The notes under the pieces were generated by a model. It did no database searches. It was not told where the DNA came from and worked only from the letters and a program-made list of their open reading frames with translations. Of a DNA stretch of 64,000 nt, positions 54,657 to 63,258 are shown in pieces; positions within the stretch are counted from its first letter, which is position 1; each line of letters begins with the position of its first letter. This DNA comes from Splendidivirga corallicola (GTDB lineage: Bacteria > Bacteroidota > Bacteroidia > Cytophagales > Cyclobacteriaceae): the NCBI GenBank assembly GCA_030442035.1, contig JAUJEA010000001.1, forward strand, positions 1-64,000, read 5' to 3'. The position numbers were made by a program, and so were the translations under genes.

Positions 54657-55978
54657 TTTTTCGCAGTTTTATAATAATTCGGAGGGAATCCATTTATCTT
54701 TCTCCACAACTCATACCAAATGGAGACATCACTTAGAAGTATCATATTCATGGTCCCGGCTCCAACTCTTAAGGCATTTGGCCAGGGATGGTCATCCGCA
54801 CTGGGAGCTACCAGTACTCGATACATACCATTATCACTGATGAAATTGTCAATAGCGAAAACCTGACCGCCATAGGTGCCATGACTTGTATTAGGCCAAC
54901 CAGAAAAGACAATAGCCGGCCAACCATCGAATTGTATCCGCACATGCTGGCCTTTCTCTAACAATGGAAGATCAATCGGTCTCACATACATCTCTACAGC
55001 CAGTTCATATTTTGCAGGCATGATACTTACAATTTCTTCGCCCTCTTTGACTGTCTCTCCAATGCCCGATTGAATAGTTTTGGTTATATGTCCATCCTGA
55101 GGGGCAGTAATGTAATACAATCCTGTCCGGATAGAGTAGTTGGTATACTGATTACTCAATTTGGCTACAACTGCCTCAGAATCATACATACTCGAAAGGG
55201 CTGTGTACTTTTCCGATTGGGCTTTGGAGATAGCATTGCGATACTGAGCCTGAATGGAAGTGAGTTCCATTTGTATATTGAGAACTTCATTTTTACTTGT
55301 CAACAATTTATTTTGAGCAGAAACCATGTTAGCCCGGGCCTTTTGCATGGTTAGTTTGCGGTTCTCCAAATCTGTGAGTGATTTCAGGCCCTCTTCATAT
55401 AATTCTGCCAGTCGAGTGTGCTGATCTTTGGCAATTTTATAGTTGATGACCTCCGCCTCATAATCAGTGCTATCGGTAGCTAGTTTAAATTTGGCCTGCT
55501 TCAAACGATTGCTTGCCTGCTGCAACTTGAGCTTGTTGGTTTCAATGAGAGCATTGATCTGGTTATCCAGGGCTTCGACCTTTTTCATATAAGAATCTGC
55601 GGCCATTTTTTTGGACTCCAGTTGTGTTCTGGTCCGGTTTAATAAATCCGGATCAAAATAGTCGTCTTTTATTTCGGACAGATATAAAATAGTATCTCCC
55701 TTTTTAACAAAGTCACCCTCCTGTACATACCAATGCTCAATTCTGCCCCCAATAATCGAATGGATGGTCTGGGGACGTTGATCAGGCTTTAAAGTAGTCA
55801 CTTTTCCATGAGAGCGTATGTTTTGGGTCCATGGCAAAAACATAACAATTAGAGCAAGCAAGAGTAGGAACAAGGAAAAGCGTATCAGCAGCCCACCTGA
55901 TTTGGCACCTTCAGCTTTTTGAAATGAGGTGAATTTTGTCCGATCGATGTTGATATTACTGTCCGAGATATTAAGCAT
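54653..55978 (-). CDS. HlyD-family periplasmic adaptor
   Basis: 441 aa: one N-terminal span (about 32-50), a biotinyl-lipoyl-like domain (GGRIEHWYVQEGDFVKKGD), a long coiled coil (about 120-270) and the beta-barrel domain (APQDGHITKTIQSGIGETVKEG, then PIDLPLLEKGQHVRIQFDGW). It links the ABC protein to TolC. It overlaps the ABC gene by 8 bp. Confidence 0.94.
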   Translation of the reverse strand: MLNISDSNINIDRTKFTSFQKAEGAKSGGLLIRFSLFLLLLALIVMFLPWTQNIRSHGKVTTLKPDQRPQTIHSIIGGRIEHWYVQEGDFVKKGDTILYLSEIKDDYFDPDLLNRTRTQLESKKMAADSYMKKVEALDNQINALIETNKLKLQQASNRLKQAKFKLATDSTDYEAEVINYKIAKDQHTRLAELYEEGLKSLTDLENRKLTMQKARANMVSAQNKLLTSKNEVLNIQMELTSIQAQYRNAISKAQSEKYTALSSMYDSEAVVAKLSNQYTNYSIRTGLYYITAPQDGHITKTIQSGIGETVKEGEEIVSIMPAKYELAVEMYVRPIDLPLLEKGQHVRIQFDGWPAIVFSGWPNTSHGTYGGQVFAIDNFISDNGMYRVLVAPSADDHPWPNALRVGAGTMNMILLSDVSIWYELWRKINGFPPNYYKTAKK

Positions 55979-57698
55979 GACTTTCCATTTTTAGGTTTGA
56001 TTGTATGGTTGTATAGCTTCCAATTTGAACAACCTCCCCACTTTTCATAAGAGCCACTCTGTCTGATGACCGTGCCACGTACGGATCATTTGAAATCATT
56101 ACTACTGTCCATTGATTTTCCCTATTCATTAGAAAATCAATGATTTGCTTTCGATCTTTTACATTGATCCGATGAAAGGTATCTTCTATTATCAGGATTT
56201 TGGGTTTGTGCACAATACTTCGTGCGAGGAGGAGCTTTTGTGCAATACTTCCTGCCACATTTTTCCCCCGTGGTTCCAGCTCCGTTTCATAGCCGTGTGG
56301 TAAACTTTTGATCCAGCTGCTCAGGCCAATATTTTCAATGACCCACTGCACATTCTTAAAAGAAGCAGTTTTTCTCCCGAGAGTAATATTTTCCAATATG
56401 GTTCCCTCGAACAACGTTTCCTGGTCCGAATAGGCACCTCCTATAAGTTCTCTTAATGAAGCAGGATCAAGATTGCCTTTTGGCAAATCGTTATAGCTAA
56501 TATTTCCTTGTTGCACATCATAAAGCCCGGCTAATATTTTCAAAAGTGTGCTTTTCCCTGAATTATTATCACCGGTTATAGTCAGCCTTTCACCATTTTC
56601 TATAGCGAGAGAAAGTTTGTTCAGGATTTTCAATGTTTGTCCCGGATAGGAAAATGTAACATCGTTGAGTTCTATTCGCATTCCACCGTCGGTAAACTGA
56701 TCTTCTACCTCCATTCCAAACTCTTTTTCAAGTTCAAGGTCCGTTACCTCTCCTATTTTAGCGAGGGCAGTCAGCACATCGTAAATAGTTTCGAGACTCA
56801 GGATCAGTTTTTCAACAGAATTCATGATGAGCAGAATAATAATCTCCGCTGCGATAAACTGACCGATATTCATAAGCTGCTTCATGACCAGAATTCCTCC
56901 AATAGCCAGTAGGCCGGTAGCCACCAGAACTTTAAAAATCACCATAAGTGAATACTGTTTCACCAGGATGCGAAAATGACTTCTCCGGGCTTTTAAGTAT
57001 TCACCTGCATGATCATCAGTCATGTGCAGGGGAAGGTCCGTTTTTCCTGCAAGTTTCAGAGTGGTAGCCGTTCTCGCCAAATCCTCGAGCCAATGGGCCA
57101 TGCGGTATTTATGTTTCGATTCTTCCAGACTGGTAGTCAGACCGTTCTTACCTGTGAATCTGAATATGGTATAAATCAATGCGATCAGAAGTAAACTGAA
57201 CAATATGAAAAACGGGTGGTAAAAAGAAAGGAGTATAAGGCCGAAAATTGCTTGCAGACTGGCAGTTAAAAAGTCAATCAAAACCTTAGGCAAACCTTTT
57301 TGCACGGAAATGATATCAAAAAAGCGGTTCATCAATTCAGGAGCATAATGTTTGTACAGTGCTTCCAAACGGATTCTGGGCAAGCGATAGGAAAATTCAA
57401 AAGCAGCTCGCGTAAAGATCTTTTGCTGGAGGTTTTCAGTAATACGCAATTGATGAATTTGAAGTACGCCGGATATTAAAACACCCAGTACAACAAAAGT
57501 GACTAATATTACCCACGAAGAATTGATTTGCCCACCCTGGATTAAATTGACAATGGCCTGGATACCCAATGGTAGTGACAAGCTGACCAGTCCATTGAAA
57601 ATAGCATATATGTAGACATTTCTTATCTCGCGCCGATCAGGTTTCAGCAATCGCCAGAAACGTTGAATGGGTGTCAGGGATATATTATTTGTTTCCAT
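55971..57698 (-). CDS. ABC exporter, membrane plus nucleotide-binding domain, with degenerate ATPase
   Basis: 575 aa: an exporter membrane domain (about 20-320, six spans) and a C-terminal ATP-binding domain (about 345-560). Walker A GDNNSGKST and the Q-loop YSDQETLFEGTI are good. The signature is AGSIAQ rather than LSGGQ, Walker B is ILIIEDTFH with Thr where the catalytic Glu belongs, the D-loop is HRIN and the switch His is replaced by Asn (MISNDPY). ATP may bind, but hydrolysis looks impaired. There is no N-terminal C39 peptidase. With HlyD and TolC it resembles a type I secretion or drug-efflux set. Confidence 0.9.
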   Translation of the reverse strand: METNNISLTPIQRFWRLLKPDRREIRNVYIYAIFNGLVSLSLPLGIQAIVNLIQGGQINSSWVILVTFVVLGVLISGVLQIHQLRITENLQQKIFTRAAFEFSYRLPRIRLEALYKHYAPELMNRFFDIISVQKGLPKVLIDFLTASLQAIFGLILLSFYHPFFILFSLLLIALIYTIFRFTGKNGLTTSLEESKHKYRMAHWLEDLARTATTLKLAGKTDLPLHMTDDHAGEYLKARRSHFRILVKQYSLMVIFKVLVATGLLAIGGILVMKQLMNIGQFIAAEIIILLIMNSVEKLILSLETIYDVLTALAKIGEVTDLELEKEFGMEVEDQFTDGGMRIELNDVTFSYPGQTLKILNKLSLAIENGERLTITGDNNSGKSTLLKILAGLYDVQQGNISYNDLPKGNLDPASLRELIGGAYSDQETLFEGTILENITLGRKTASFKNVQWVIENIGLSSWIKSLPHGYETELEPRGKNVAGSIAQKLLLARSIVHKPKILIIEDTFHRINVKDRKQIIDFLMNRENQWTVVMISNDPYVARSSDRVALMKSGEVVQIGSYTTIQSNLKMESHA

Positions 57699-57882
57699 TT
57701 CAAAACATTGAAGTGTCGCTTTGTCGAAGTTTTATACCATCGACATTTGATTTATTTAAAGTTTTAGACCGTTGAGATTGTGAAGTATGGCCAGATCATA
57801 ACTTCTGACAATACCGTATTACCGATATCAACTGATTTACACCATTGTATCACAACATATTGTCTTTGAACAAATTGTGATT

Positions 57883-57902
57883 ATGGTGGCATAATCCACC
57901 AT
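57883..57902. other. hairpin in the gap before the ABC gene
   Basis: ATGGTGG / CCACCAT around a 6-nt loop, with an outer ATCACAA..TTGTGAT pair (57849-57881) close by. It sits in the 252-bp gap between the small protein gene and the ABC gene and might be an operator or a transcript boundary. There is no T-run. Confidence 0.4.
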
Positions 57903-57950
57903 GCAAGGTGAGGTGAATTGGAATGTTAGGAAAGATCGACTTTCCGACAA

Positions 57951-58286
57951 TTAGCTCCGTTCAGGAGGGGGTGTGGAATTTTCGAGGCCAGGACCGGACC
58001 AAAGGACATTTCTAGCTGCCCGAATCAATGCTTTTGATTCTGTTAGTAAACCGTTGAGGTTATGTTCTTGTGCGAATTTGTCAGTTTCCTTTTTGTTCTC
58101 CCCGCTTTTTTCTTTTGGCTCCTTTTCACTATGTTCTATCAACTCCATTTTCTTTGAAGTTTTATAGAATTGTTTTGTATTGACAAGGCTAGTGACCACT
58201 ATTGATAGTGATGATAGCAGGAAAGCGAAATGCATAATCCGACGAATATAGTTGATAATAGATATATCGGAACGAGTCATAATCAT
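57951..58286 (-). CDS. small membrane protein of unknown function
   Basis: 111 aa with one N-terminal span (about 15-36, MHFAFLLSSLSIVVTSLV) and a polar tail rich in Lys, Glu and Ser (EHSEKEPKEKSGENKKETD). It overlaps the TetR stop by 4 bp (ATGA), so it is translationally coupled to the regulator, and precedes the exporter genes. A role tied to the exporter is inferred from position only. Confidence 0.7.
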   Translation of the reverse strand: MIMTRSDISIINYIRRIMHFAFLLSSLSIVVTSLVNTKQFYKTSKKMELIEHSEKEPKEKSGENKKETDKFAQEHNLNGLLTESKALIRAARNVLWSGPGLENSTPPPERS

Positions 58287-58966
58287 TTGGCAATCCCTAT
58301 AGTTTTAACAATCATTTCTTTATAGAACTCTGTAACAGCGTCCTCATCTTCTTTAACATCTGTAAGTCTCGGCAGGTGTTCTGCAAAGTAACGTTGGCAG
58401 TGTGCACCTTCAATGATGGTGGAAACCAGCATATGAGGATATTTATATTCCGGACTAATTTCCAGAATAATATCGCTTATTCTTTGGACCAACTGCTTAT
58501 AACCTGAAAACATTCCCTTCTGATTCTCTTGATCTACTTCTCGAGTGAGGTAAGTTTTGGATGATTCCGAAATCACGATTTTATTCAACTTCACCTCATT
58601 AATATGGGAGAAACTAATATCCTCTTTGATCTCCTCGGTCAAAAGCTGTATCGCTATATTCAATCTCTCCTCAGAAGATTGAATGTTGGCAGTTGCAAAT
58701 ACCAACCGATACTCCATCCATCCCCAGTACCAGGAAGTGAGATAAAGCAACAGTTTATGCTTGCTCTCAAAATACCTGTATACAGATGCCTCAGTGGAAT
58801 CAATGGCCATGGCGAGCTTTCGAAAGGTAAATGCGTCAAAGCCTATCTCATCAATTAGATCAATGCTTCCAACAATGATTCTTTTACCCAAATCTCCTGA
58901 TTCAGGGTTTTTAAGGTAAATTTTCTCATTTACCGGTATTCCAATTTTAGATAGAAGCTCTCTCAT
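58283..58966 (-). CDS. TetR/AcrR-family transcriptional regulator
   Basis: 227 aa with an N-terminal HTH (LIDEIGFDAFTFRKLAMAID, then STEASVYRYFESKHKLLLYL) and a ligand-binding C-terminal half. It heads the set small protein, ABC, HlyD, TolC, read in the same direction. A perfect palindrome over its own promoter (58989-59005) is a good candidate operator, so it should autoregulate and control the exporter. Confidence 0.94.
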   Translation of the reverse strand: MRELLSKIGIPVNEKIYLKNPESGDLGKRIIVGSIDLIDEIGFDAFTFRKLAMAIDSTEASVYRYFESKHKLLLYLTSWYWGWMEYRLVFATANIQSSEERLNIAIQLLTEEIKEDISFSHINEVKLNKIVISESSKTYLTREVDQENQKGMFSGYKQLVQRISDIILEISPEYKYPHMLVSTIIEGAHCQRYFAEHLPRLTDVKEDEDAVTEFYKEMIVKTIGIAK

Positions 58967-58982
58967 ATTTTATATTTACTAT

Positions 58983-59005
58983 CAAATATAATAGTAATAC
59001 TATTA
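58983..59005 (-). promoter_or_regulatory. TetR operator over a -7 box
   Basis: On the minus strand, TATATTTG (58983-58990) fits TAnnTTTG, 16 bp before the TetR ATG. The 17-bp sequence TAATAGTAATACTATTA (58989-59005) is a perfect 8-bp inverted repeat with one central base and overlaps the -7 box by two bases, so binding would block RNA polymerase. Confidence 0.75.
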
Positions 59006-59269
59006 ATATTGAAATTATTACTTTCTTTTTTTTAAAAAAAACTAATATGCTTCGAAACTAATTTTCAGAAATGTATGCCTGATGGCAGATTCCGAATCAA
59101 AGACAAAGCTTAACCAAGTCTCTTCCCCCAACAAAGTTTTATAATATTAAGAGAACCAAAATGTGATCAATAAGCGATGAAAGTATTCCGGAGGTTTTAT
59201 AGAAAGGAAACTGATATTTTACAGGAATAATAACCTTTCCAAGCCATCGATTAGCTTGGGTCTATTTAC
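59006..59269. other. divergent gap between TetR and Crp/Fnr genes
   Basis: About 260 AT-rich bases without an open frame. The two genes diverge; the Crp/Fnr -7 box is at the right end. No other structure is clear. Confidence 0.4.
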
Positions 59270-59277
59270 TACTTTTG
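59270..59277 (+). promoter_or_regulatory. -7 box (TACTTTTG) before the Crp/Fnr gene
   Basis: TACTTTTG fits TAnnTTTG and ends 31 bp before the ATG at 59309. Confidence 0.5.
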
Positions 59278-59308
59278 CATTAATCATTCCTCGGCTAAAG
59301 AAAAGACT

Positions 59309-59941
59309 ATGGCAATCAACACGAAGGTTTCACAGACACTTTCACACTTAAATGCCAATCTTGTGGCGGAAATAATGGCAAATTCCGTGACAAAAGAGAT
59401 TTCACAAAACACTGAAATCTTGAAGGTTGGGCAATATGTAAAGGTTATTCCCATTGTGATAAGCGGACTTATTAAGGTATTTACCAGGGTCGAAGAAAAA
59501 GAGCTTTTGTTGTACTATATAAGGCCTCAGGAAAGTTGCATCATGTCATTTGCTGCCAGCCTGAAAAATGAACCCAGCAGTGTGTTTGCTACTACCGAAG
59601 AGGATACTACTGCCCTGTTACTTCCGGTTGACAAGGTTGAGAATTGGACTAAACAATTCCCTGATATCAATACTTTGTTCTTTCAACAATATAATTTACG
59701 TTACAGCGAATTACTCGACACCATACATCATATTTTGTTCGATAAGATGGACAAGCGGTTGTATGATTACCTCAGAGAAAAGATCAGTCTGACCAACCGG
59801 AATCCACTAACAATATCACACAGACAGATTGCCAATGAGTTGGGAACAGCCCGAGAGGTCATAAGCAGGGTGATGAAAAAGCTTGAGCACGAGGGGAAGG
59901 TCAGACAACTCAAAAATGGCATAGAATTATTGATGCGGTGA
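59309..59941 (+). CDS. Crp/Fnr-family transcriptional regulator
   Basis: 210 aa with a cyclic-nucleotide-binding-like domain (about 30-120) and a C-terminal winged HTH (LTISHRQIANELGTAREVIS). No N-terminal or central Cys cluster for an iron-sulfur centre is seen, so it is not a classic FNR. In Bacteroidota such regulators often control denitrification or redox genes; a link to the nir-nor operon is plausible but not shown by any matching site. Confidence 0.93.
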   Translation: MAINTKVSQTLSHLNANLVAEIMANSVTKEISQNTEILKVGQYVKVIPIVISGLIKVFTRVEEKELLLYYIRPQESCIMSFAASLKNEPSSVFATTEEDTTALLLPVDKVENWTKQFPDINTLFFQQYNLRYSELLDTIHHILFDKMDKRLYDYLREKISLTNRNPLTISHRQIANELGTAREVISRVMKKLEHEGKVRQLKNGIELLMR

Positions 59942-59993
59942 CCGTAGTCACTGCATAGCGATAGTTCCATCTTTAATTTTGTCAAAAAGAATC

Positions 59994-60089
59994 ATGAAGA
60001 ACAAAGTGGTAAAATTTCTGCTCGTTTGTTTAACCTGTCTGGCACTGGTAACAAGCATAGTTCTTTTGATTCAAAATTTGTCACATTAA
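59994..60089 (+). CDS. tiny single-span membrane protein (31 aa)
   Basis: ATG at 59994 gives a 31-residue frame with a lysine-rich start and one hydrophobic span (LLVCLTCLALVTSIVLLI). It follows the Crp/Fnr gene by 52 bp and comes 10 bp before the DUF2892 gene. Coding status rests only on the neat layout and composition. Confidence 0.5.
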   Translation: MKNKVVKFLLVCLTCLALVTSIVLLIQNLSH

Positions 60090-60099
60090 AGATTTTCTA

Positions 60100-60324
60100 A
60101 TGAAGAAAAATATGGGAACAGCAGATCGGATTATCAGAGTGATAATCGCTGCAATTATCGCCACACTTTATTTCTCCAATATCCTAACTGGTATATTGGG
60201 CATTGTGCTGTTGATTTTGGCGGGTGTATTCGTGTTAACCAGCTTAATTAGTTTTTGTCCCCTGTATGCACCATTTGGCTTGCGGACATGCCCTATGAAT
60301 AATGCAAAGCATTCCGGTAGCTAA
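60100..60324 (+). CDS. DUF2892 (YgaP-like) small membrane protein
   Basis: 74 aa: NMGTADRIIRVIIAAIIATL, a loop, then a second span (about 33-55) and a C-terminus with FCPLYAPFGLRTCPM. The NxGTxDRxxR start and the CPLY/G block are DUF2892 marks. Members are often under Crp/Fnr or sulfur-stress control. A terminator follows about 150 bp downstream. Confidence 0.9.
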   Translation: MKKNMGTADRIIRVIIAAIIATLYFSNILTGILGIVLLILAGVFVLTSLISFCPLYAPFGLRTCPMNNAKHSGS

Positions 60325-60473
60325 GAAACTATGAAATGGTGATAGCTTGATTTATAAAACAATCATTCAGGACAATACTTAATTGTCCAAACTTAGCTAT
60401 CCAAATTTATTGCTAACACTATTTAATACAGATACATCTGTTTAGCCGTGGAAATGCATATTCAATTTTACCT

Positions 60474-60507
60474 TTCAGAGTCCTCTTCGAGTGACTCTGA
60501 ATTTTTA
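60474..60507 (+). terminator. intrinsic terminator of the Crp/Fnr-DUF2892 unit
   Basis: TTCAGAGTC / GACTCTGAA stem with a 10-nt loop, then TTTTTAT. It lies upstream of the MFS promoter box. Confidence 0.85.
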
Positions 60508-60582
60508 TAGCACTTTCCTCTTTTCACATTAAAAAATCATTAAAGAGCCATTCCTTTCTGCCTCAAGATGAACAATAACCTG

Positions 60583-60590
60583 TATATTTG
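60583..60590 (+). promoter_or_regulatory. -7 box (TATATTTG) before the MFS gene
   Basis: TATATTTG fits TAnnTTTG and ends 20 bp before the ATG at 60611. Confidence 0.5.
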
Positions 60591-60610
60591 CGGCTTATTT
60601 ATTGCAATTC

Positions 60611-61807
60611 ATGCGTTTGGTAAAAAACAAGATAAAGGACCCTCTCTGGACAAAGGATTTTATTATCCATTGTGCATCATATCTCATGATATTCTGTGGG
60701 TTCTATTTCCTGTTACCTGCCTTACCCATTTTTGTAGTCTCAGAACTAGGTGAAGATAAAGGTCAGGTTGGATTAATTACGGGTATCTATGCGATATCAG
60801 CGCTCATCATACGACCTTTCGCTGGTTATGCTTTTGATGTGTATGGGAGAAAGCGAGTGTATCTGGTGTCTCTGATCCTCTATATATTCACCATGGCGGC
60901 CTATTTTCTGGCAACTTCTTTTTTTATCTTGTTAGTGGTACGTGTAATTCAAGGCATAAGCTGGGGTGTCATTACCACCGGAGGCGGTACGGTTACAGCT
61001 GATCTGGTTCCGGATACACGTCGGGGTGAGGGTATCGGTTTCTTTGGATTATCCATTACCCTATCCATGGCTATCGGACCAATGATTGGCCTTTGGGTGC
61101 TTGGTGATAATCATTTTAACTTTTTGTTTGCCGCATCAGTAGTCATAGCTATAGTAGGTTTCGTTTTGGCCAATTTTATTAATTACTCCAAAATCAGAGC
61201 CAAGGCTAAAAGAATTTCATGGGATACGGTTTTCGAAATAAAAGTGATCCATATTTCCGTAGTGATTCTTATTGCAGCTATACCATTTGCTGGTATCATG
61301 TCTTTTCTTCCATTGCTGGGTGATGAGTTGAATATTGAGAGCATAGGCCTATTTTTCCTGATCTATGCATTGGGTGTCGGTATCTTAAGGCCCTTTGCAG
61401 GAACGATCATGGACATTAAGGGTCCCGGGCCACTTATGCTGGTGAGTTTTGTGCTGTCTATTGGAGGCTTGGTCCTATTATCATTCTCTGCCTCGGAGAC
61501 TATTTTTCTCTGGTCGGGTTTTATCATCGGATTAGGCAATGGGATTGTCATGCCCACACTGCAGACTATGCTGGTCAATATGGTACCGGCTGAAAGAAGA
61601 GGTGTTGCTACTTCTACTTTTTATTCTGCTGTAGACCTTGGGATAGGATTTGGTTCTGTAGCACTTGGCTACATCGCTGAGTTGACCAGTCTTTCTACCA
61701 TGTATCTAGTATCAGGTTTATTATTGTTAGGGCCTGCTATATATTTCTTTATTATCGTGATCAATCACTATTACCGAGTTGTGAAAGCCTTACAATTTGG
61801 AAACTGA
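60611..61807 (+). CDS. MFS transporter
   Basis: 398 aa with about 12 spans and the family loop motif GYAFDVYGRKRV (G-x3-D-x2-GRKR) after span 2. The frame begins at a TTG (60602), but ATG 60611 is the natural start. Substrate unknown. It is followed 25 bp later by the SerC-like aminotransferase, so the two may form an operon. Confidence 0.92.
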   Translation: MRLVKNKIKDPLWTKDFIIHCASYLMIFCGFYFLLPALPIFVVSELGEDKGQVGLITGIYAISALIIRPFAGYAFDVYGRKRVYLVSLILYIFTMAAYFLATSFFILLVVRVIQGISWGVITTGGGTVTADLVPDTRRGEGIGFFGLSITLSMAIGPMIGLWVLGDNHFNFLFAASVVIAIVGFVLANFINYSKIRAKAKRISWDTVFEIKVIHISVVILIAAIPFAGIMSFLPLLGDELNIESIGLFFLIYALGVGILRPFAGTIMDIKGPGPLMLVSFVLSIGGLVLLSFSASETIFLWSGFIIGLGNGIVMPTLQTMLVNMVPAERRGVATSTFYSAVDLGIGFGSVALGYIAELTSLSTMYLVSGLLLLGPAIYFFIIVINHYYRVVKALQFGN

Positions 61808-61832
61808 ACAGTAACAGGTTATTCTTAAAAGC

Positions 61833-62912
61833 ATGAAGAAATTGTTTTTTACTCCCGGTCCTTCAGCTCTTTATTTTACTGCTGAAGAACATATCAAACA
61901 AGCGTTGAAGGAACAGGTTCCATCTATTTCTCACCGAGGGAAGGACTTTCAAAAGATTTTTGCCTCTGCCGTAGAGAACATCAAAGTTCTCTTAAACATA
62001 CCGGATGATTTCCATATTTTCTTCACAGGTTCCGCCAATGAGATCTGGGAGCGTTTGATTGAGAACTGCGTGGAACATGAATCTTTTCACCTGGTGAACG
62101 GTGCATTTTCTAAACGTTTCCACCAAGTGTCTCACGAATTGGGGAGAAATGCCCTGGCACTTAACAGCCCCCACGGTACCTGTGCCAGCATCGAGGAGAT
62201 ATTGGTTCCGGAAACCTCTGAATTGATTGCTACTACTCAAAATGAAACCAGCACGGGTGTCATGCAACCACTGCAGGACATGTACACCTTGAGGTCAAGA
62301 TATCCTGAAAAGCTTTTGGCAGTTGATACCGTTTCTGCCCTACCATATGCTGACATCGATTATACTATGGTTGATTCTGTTTATTTTTCCGTCCAAAAAG
62401 GGTTTGGATTGCCGGCAGGGCTAGGTGTCTGGATCTTAAATGAAAGATGTATTGAAAAAGCTAATAAGCTACGGTCTAAAGGAAGGTCAACCGGTTCCTA
62501 TCACAGTATTTCATCACTTTTGGAGAAAGCCGGGAAAAATCAAACACCTGAAACACCTAATGTGCTTGGTATGTATTTATTGAGCAAAGTGGCAGCGGAC
62601 ATGATTGAAAAAGGCATTACCCAAATAAGGAAAGAAACAGAGTACAAGGCAGCCATACTTTACAACATGCTTGAGGCACATTCACTTCTCGATCCATTTG
62701 TAAAGGAAAAGCAGCATCGATCGAAAACAGTGATTGTTGCTGAAACCAAAAAAACTTCCTCCGAAATTATCGGAAAGGTTGCAGAAACGGGAATGGTTAT
62801 TGGGACAGGTTATGGATCATTTAAAGAAGATCATATCAGAATTGCCAATTTTCCAACACATTCCAAAGAGCAAATGGAAATGTTGGTAGATTTTCTTGAG
62901 GGTTTGAATTAA
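61833..62912 (+). CDS. class V aminotransferase, phosphoserine-aminotransferase-like
   Basis: 359 aa, PLP fold type I. The N-terminus FFTPGPSALYF and the PLP Lys in SVQKGFGLPAG (about residue 190) are visible, with FTGSANEIWERL and TQNETSTGVMQ. Bacteroidota often use this form, rather than the usual SerC, as the middle step of serine synthesis. The SerB-SerA fusion at 37701 would complete the route. Confidence 0.85.
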   Translation: MKKLFFTPGPSALYFTAEEHIKQALKEQVPSISHRGKDFQKIFASAVENIKVLLNIPDDFHIFFTGSANEIWERLIENCVEHESFHLVNGAFSKRFHQVSHELGRNALALNSPHGTCASIEEILVPETSELIATTQNETSTGVMQPLQDMYTLRSRYPEKLLAVDTVSALPYADIDYTMVDSVYFSVQKGFGLPAGLGVWILNERCIEKANKLRSKGRSTGSYHSISSLLEKAGKNQTPETPNVLGMYLLSKVAADMIEKGITQIRKETEYKAAILYNMLEAHSLLDPFVKEKQHRSKTVIVAETKKTSSEIIGKVAETGMVIGTGYGSFKEDHIRIANFPTHSKEQMEMLVDFLEGLN

Positions 62913-62920
62913 TTCCTAGC

Positions 62921-63035
62921 AGAATTTTTGATTTGAATTTTAAATGGATTTTCCGGTAATTACGAATTTCAAATGACGAATTACGATTGGTAACGAAACT
63001 TTAACACTTTAATACCTCAACACTTTAACACACCA
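62921..63035. repeat. dispersed intergenic repeat, copy 4
   Basis: Has the core and tail: TAATTACGAATTTCAAATGA, GAATTACGATTGGTAACGAAAC, TTTAACACTTTAATACCTC and AACACTTTAACACACC. It lies between the aminotransferase and the small membrane protein gene. Confidence 0.8.
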
Positions 63036-63053
63036 ATAAATAGGCACATTTCA

Positions 63054-63221
63054 ATGATTAGAAGGTTAATTGAAGGATTCTACGACAAAGTTTTTTCTTC
63101 CTCTAAAGAGGAAGAGGTGCCTTATGCCAATAAGGTTTTTATGTTCATATTTTCTATAGCTACTTTTACTTTCATCATTTTTATTGCTGTGAAAGATATA
63201 TTGAAAAATTTGGATAAATAA
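63054..63221 (+). CDS. small single-span membrane protein (55 aa)
   Basis: ATG 63054 to TAA 63221: polar N-terminus (MIRRLIEGFYDKVFSSSKEEE) and one membrane span (about 30-46, VFMFIFSIATFTFIIFIAV), basic end. Codon use looks normal. It follows repeat copy 4. Function unknown; it is real by composition and span only. Confidence 0.6.
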   Translation: MIRRLIEGFYDKVFSSSKEEEVPYANKVFMFIFSIATFTFIIFIAVKDILKNLDK

Positions 63222-63258
63222 CCCCATTGGTTCCTCAGCAATATTGGACATTTACAAA

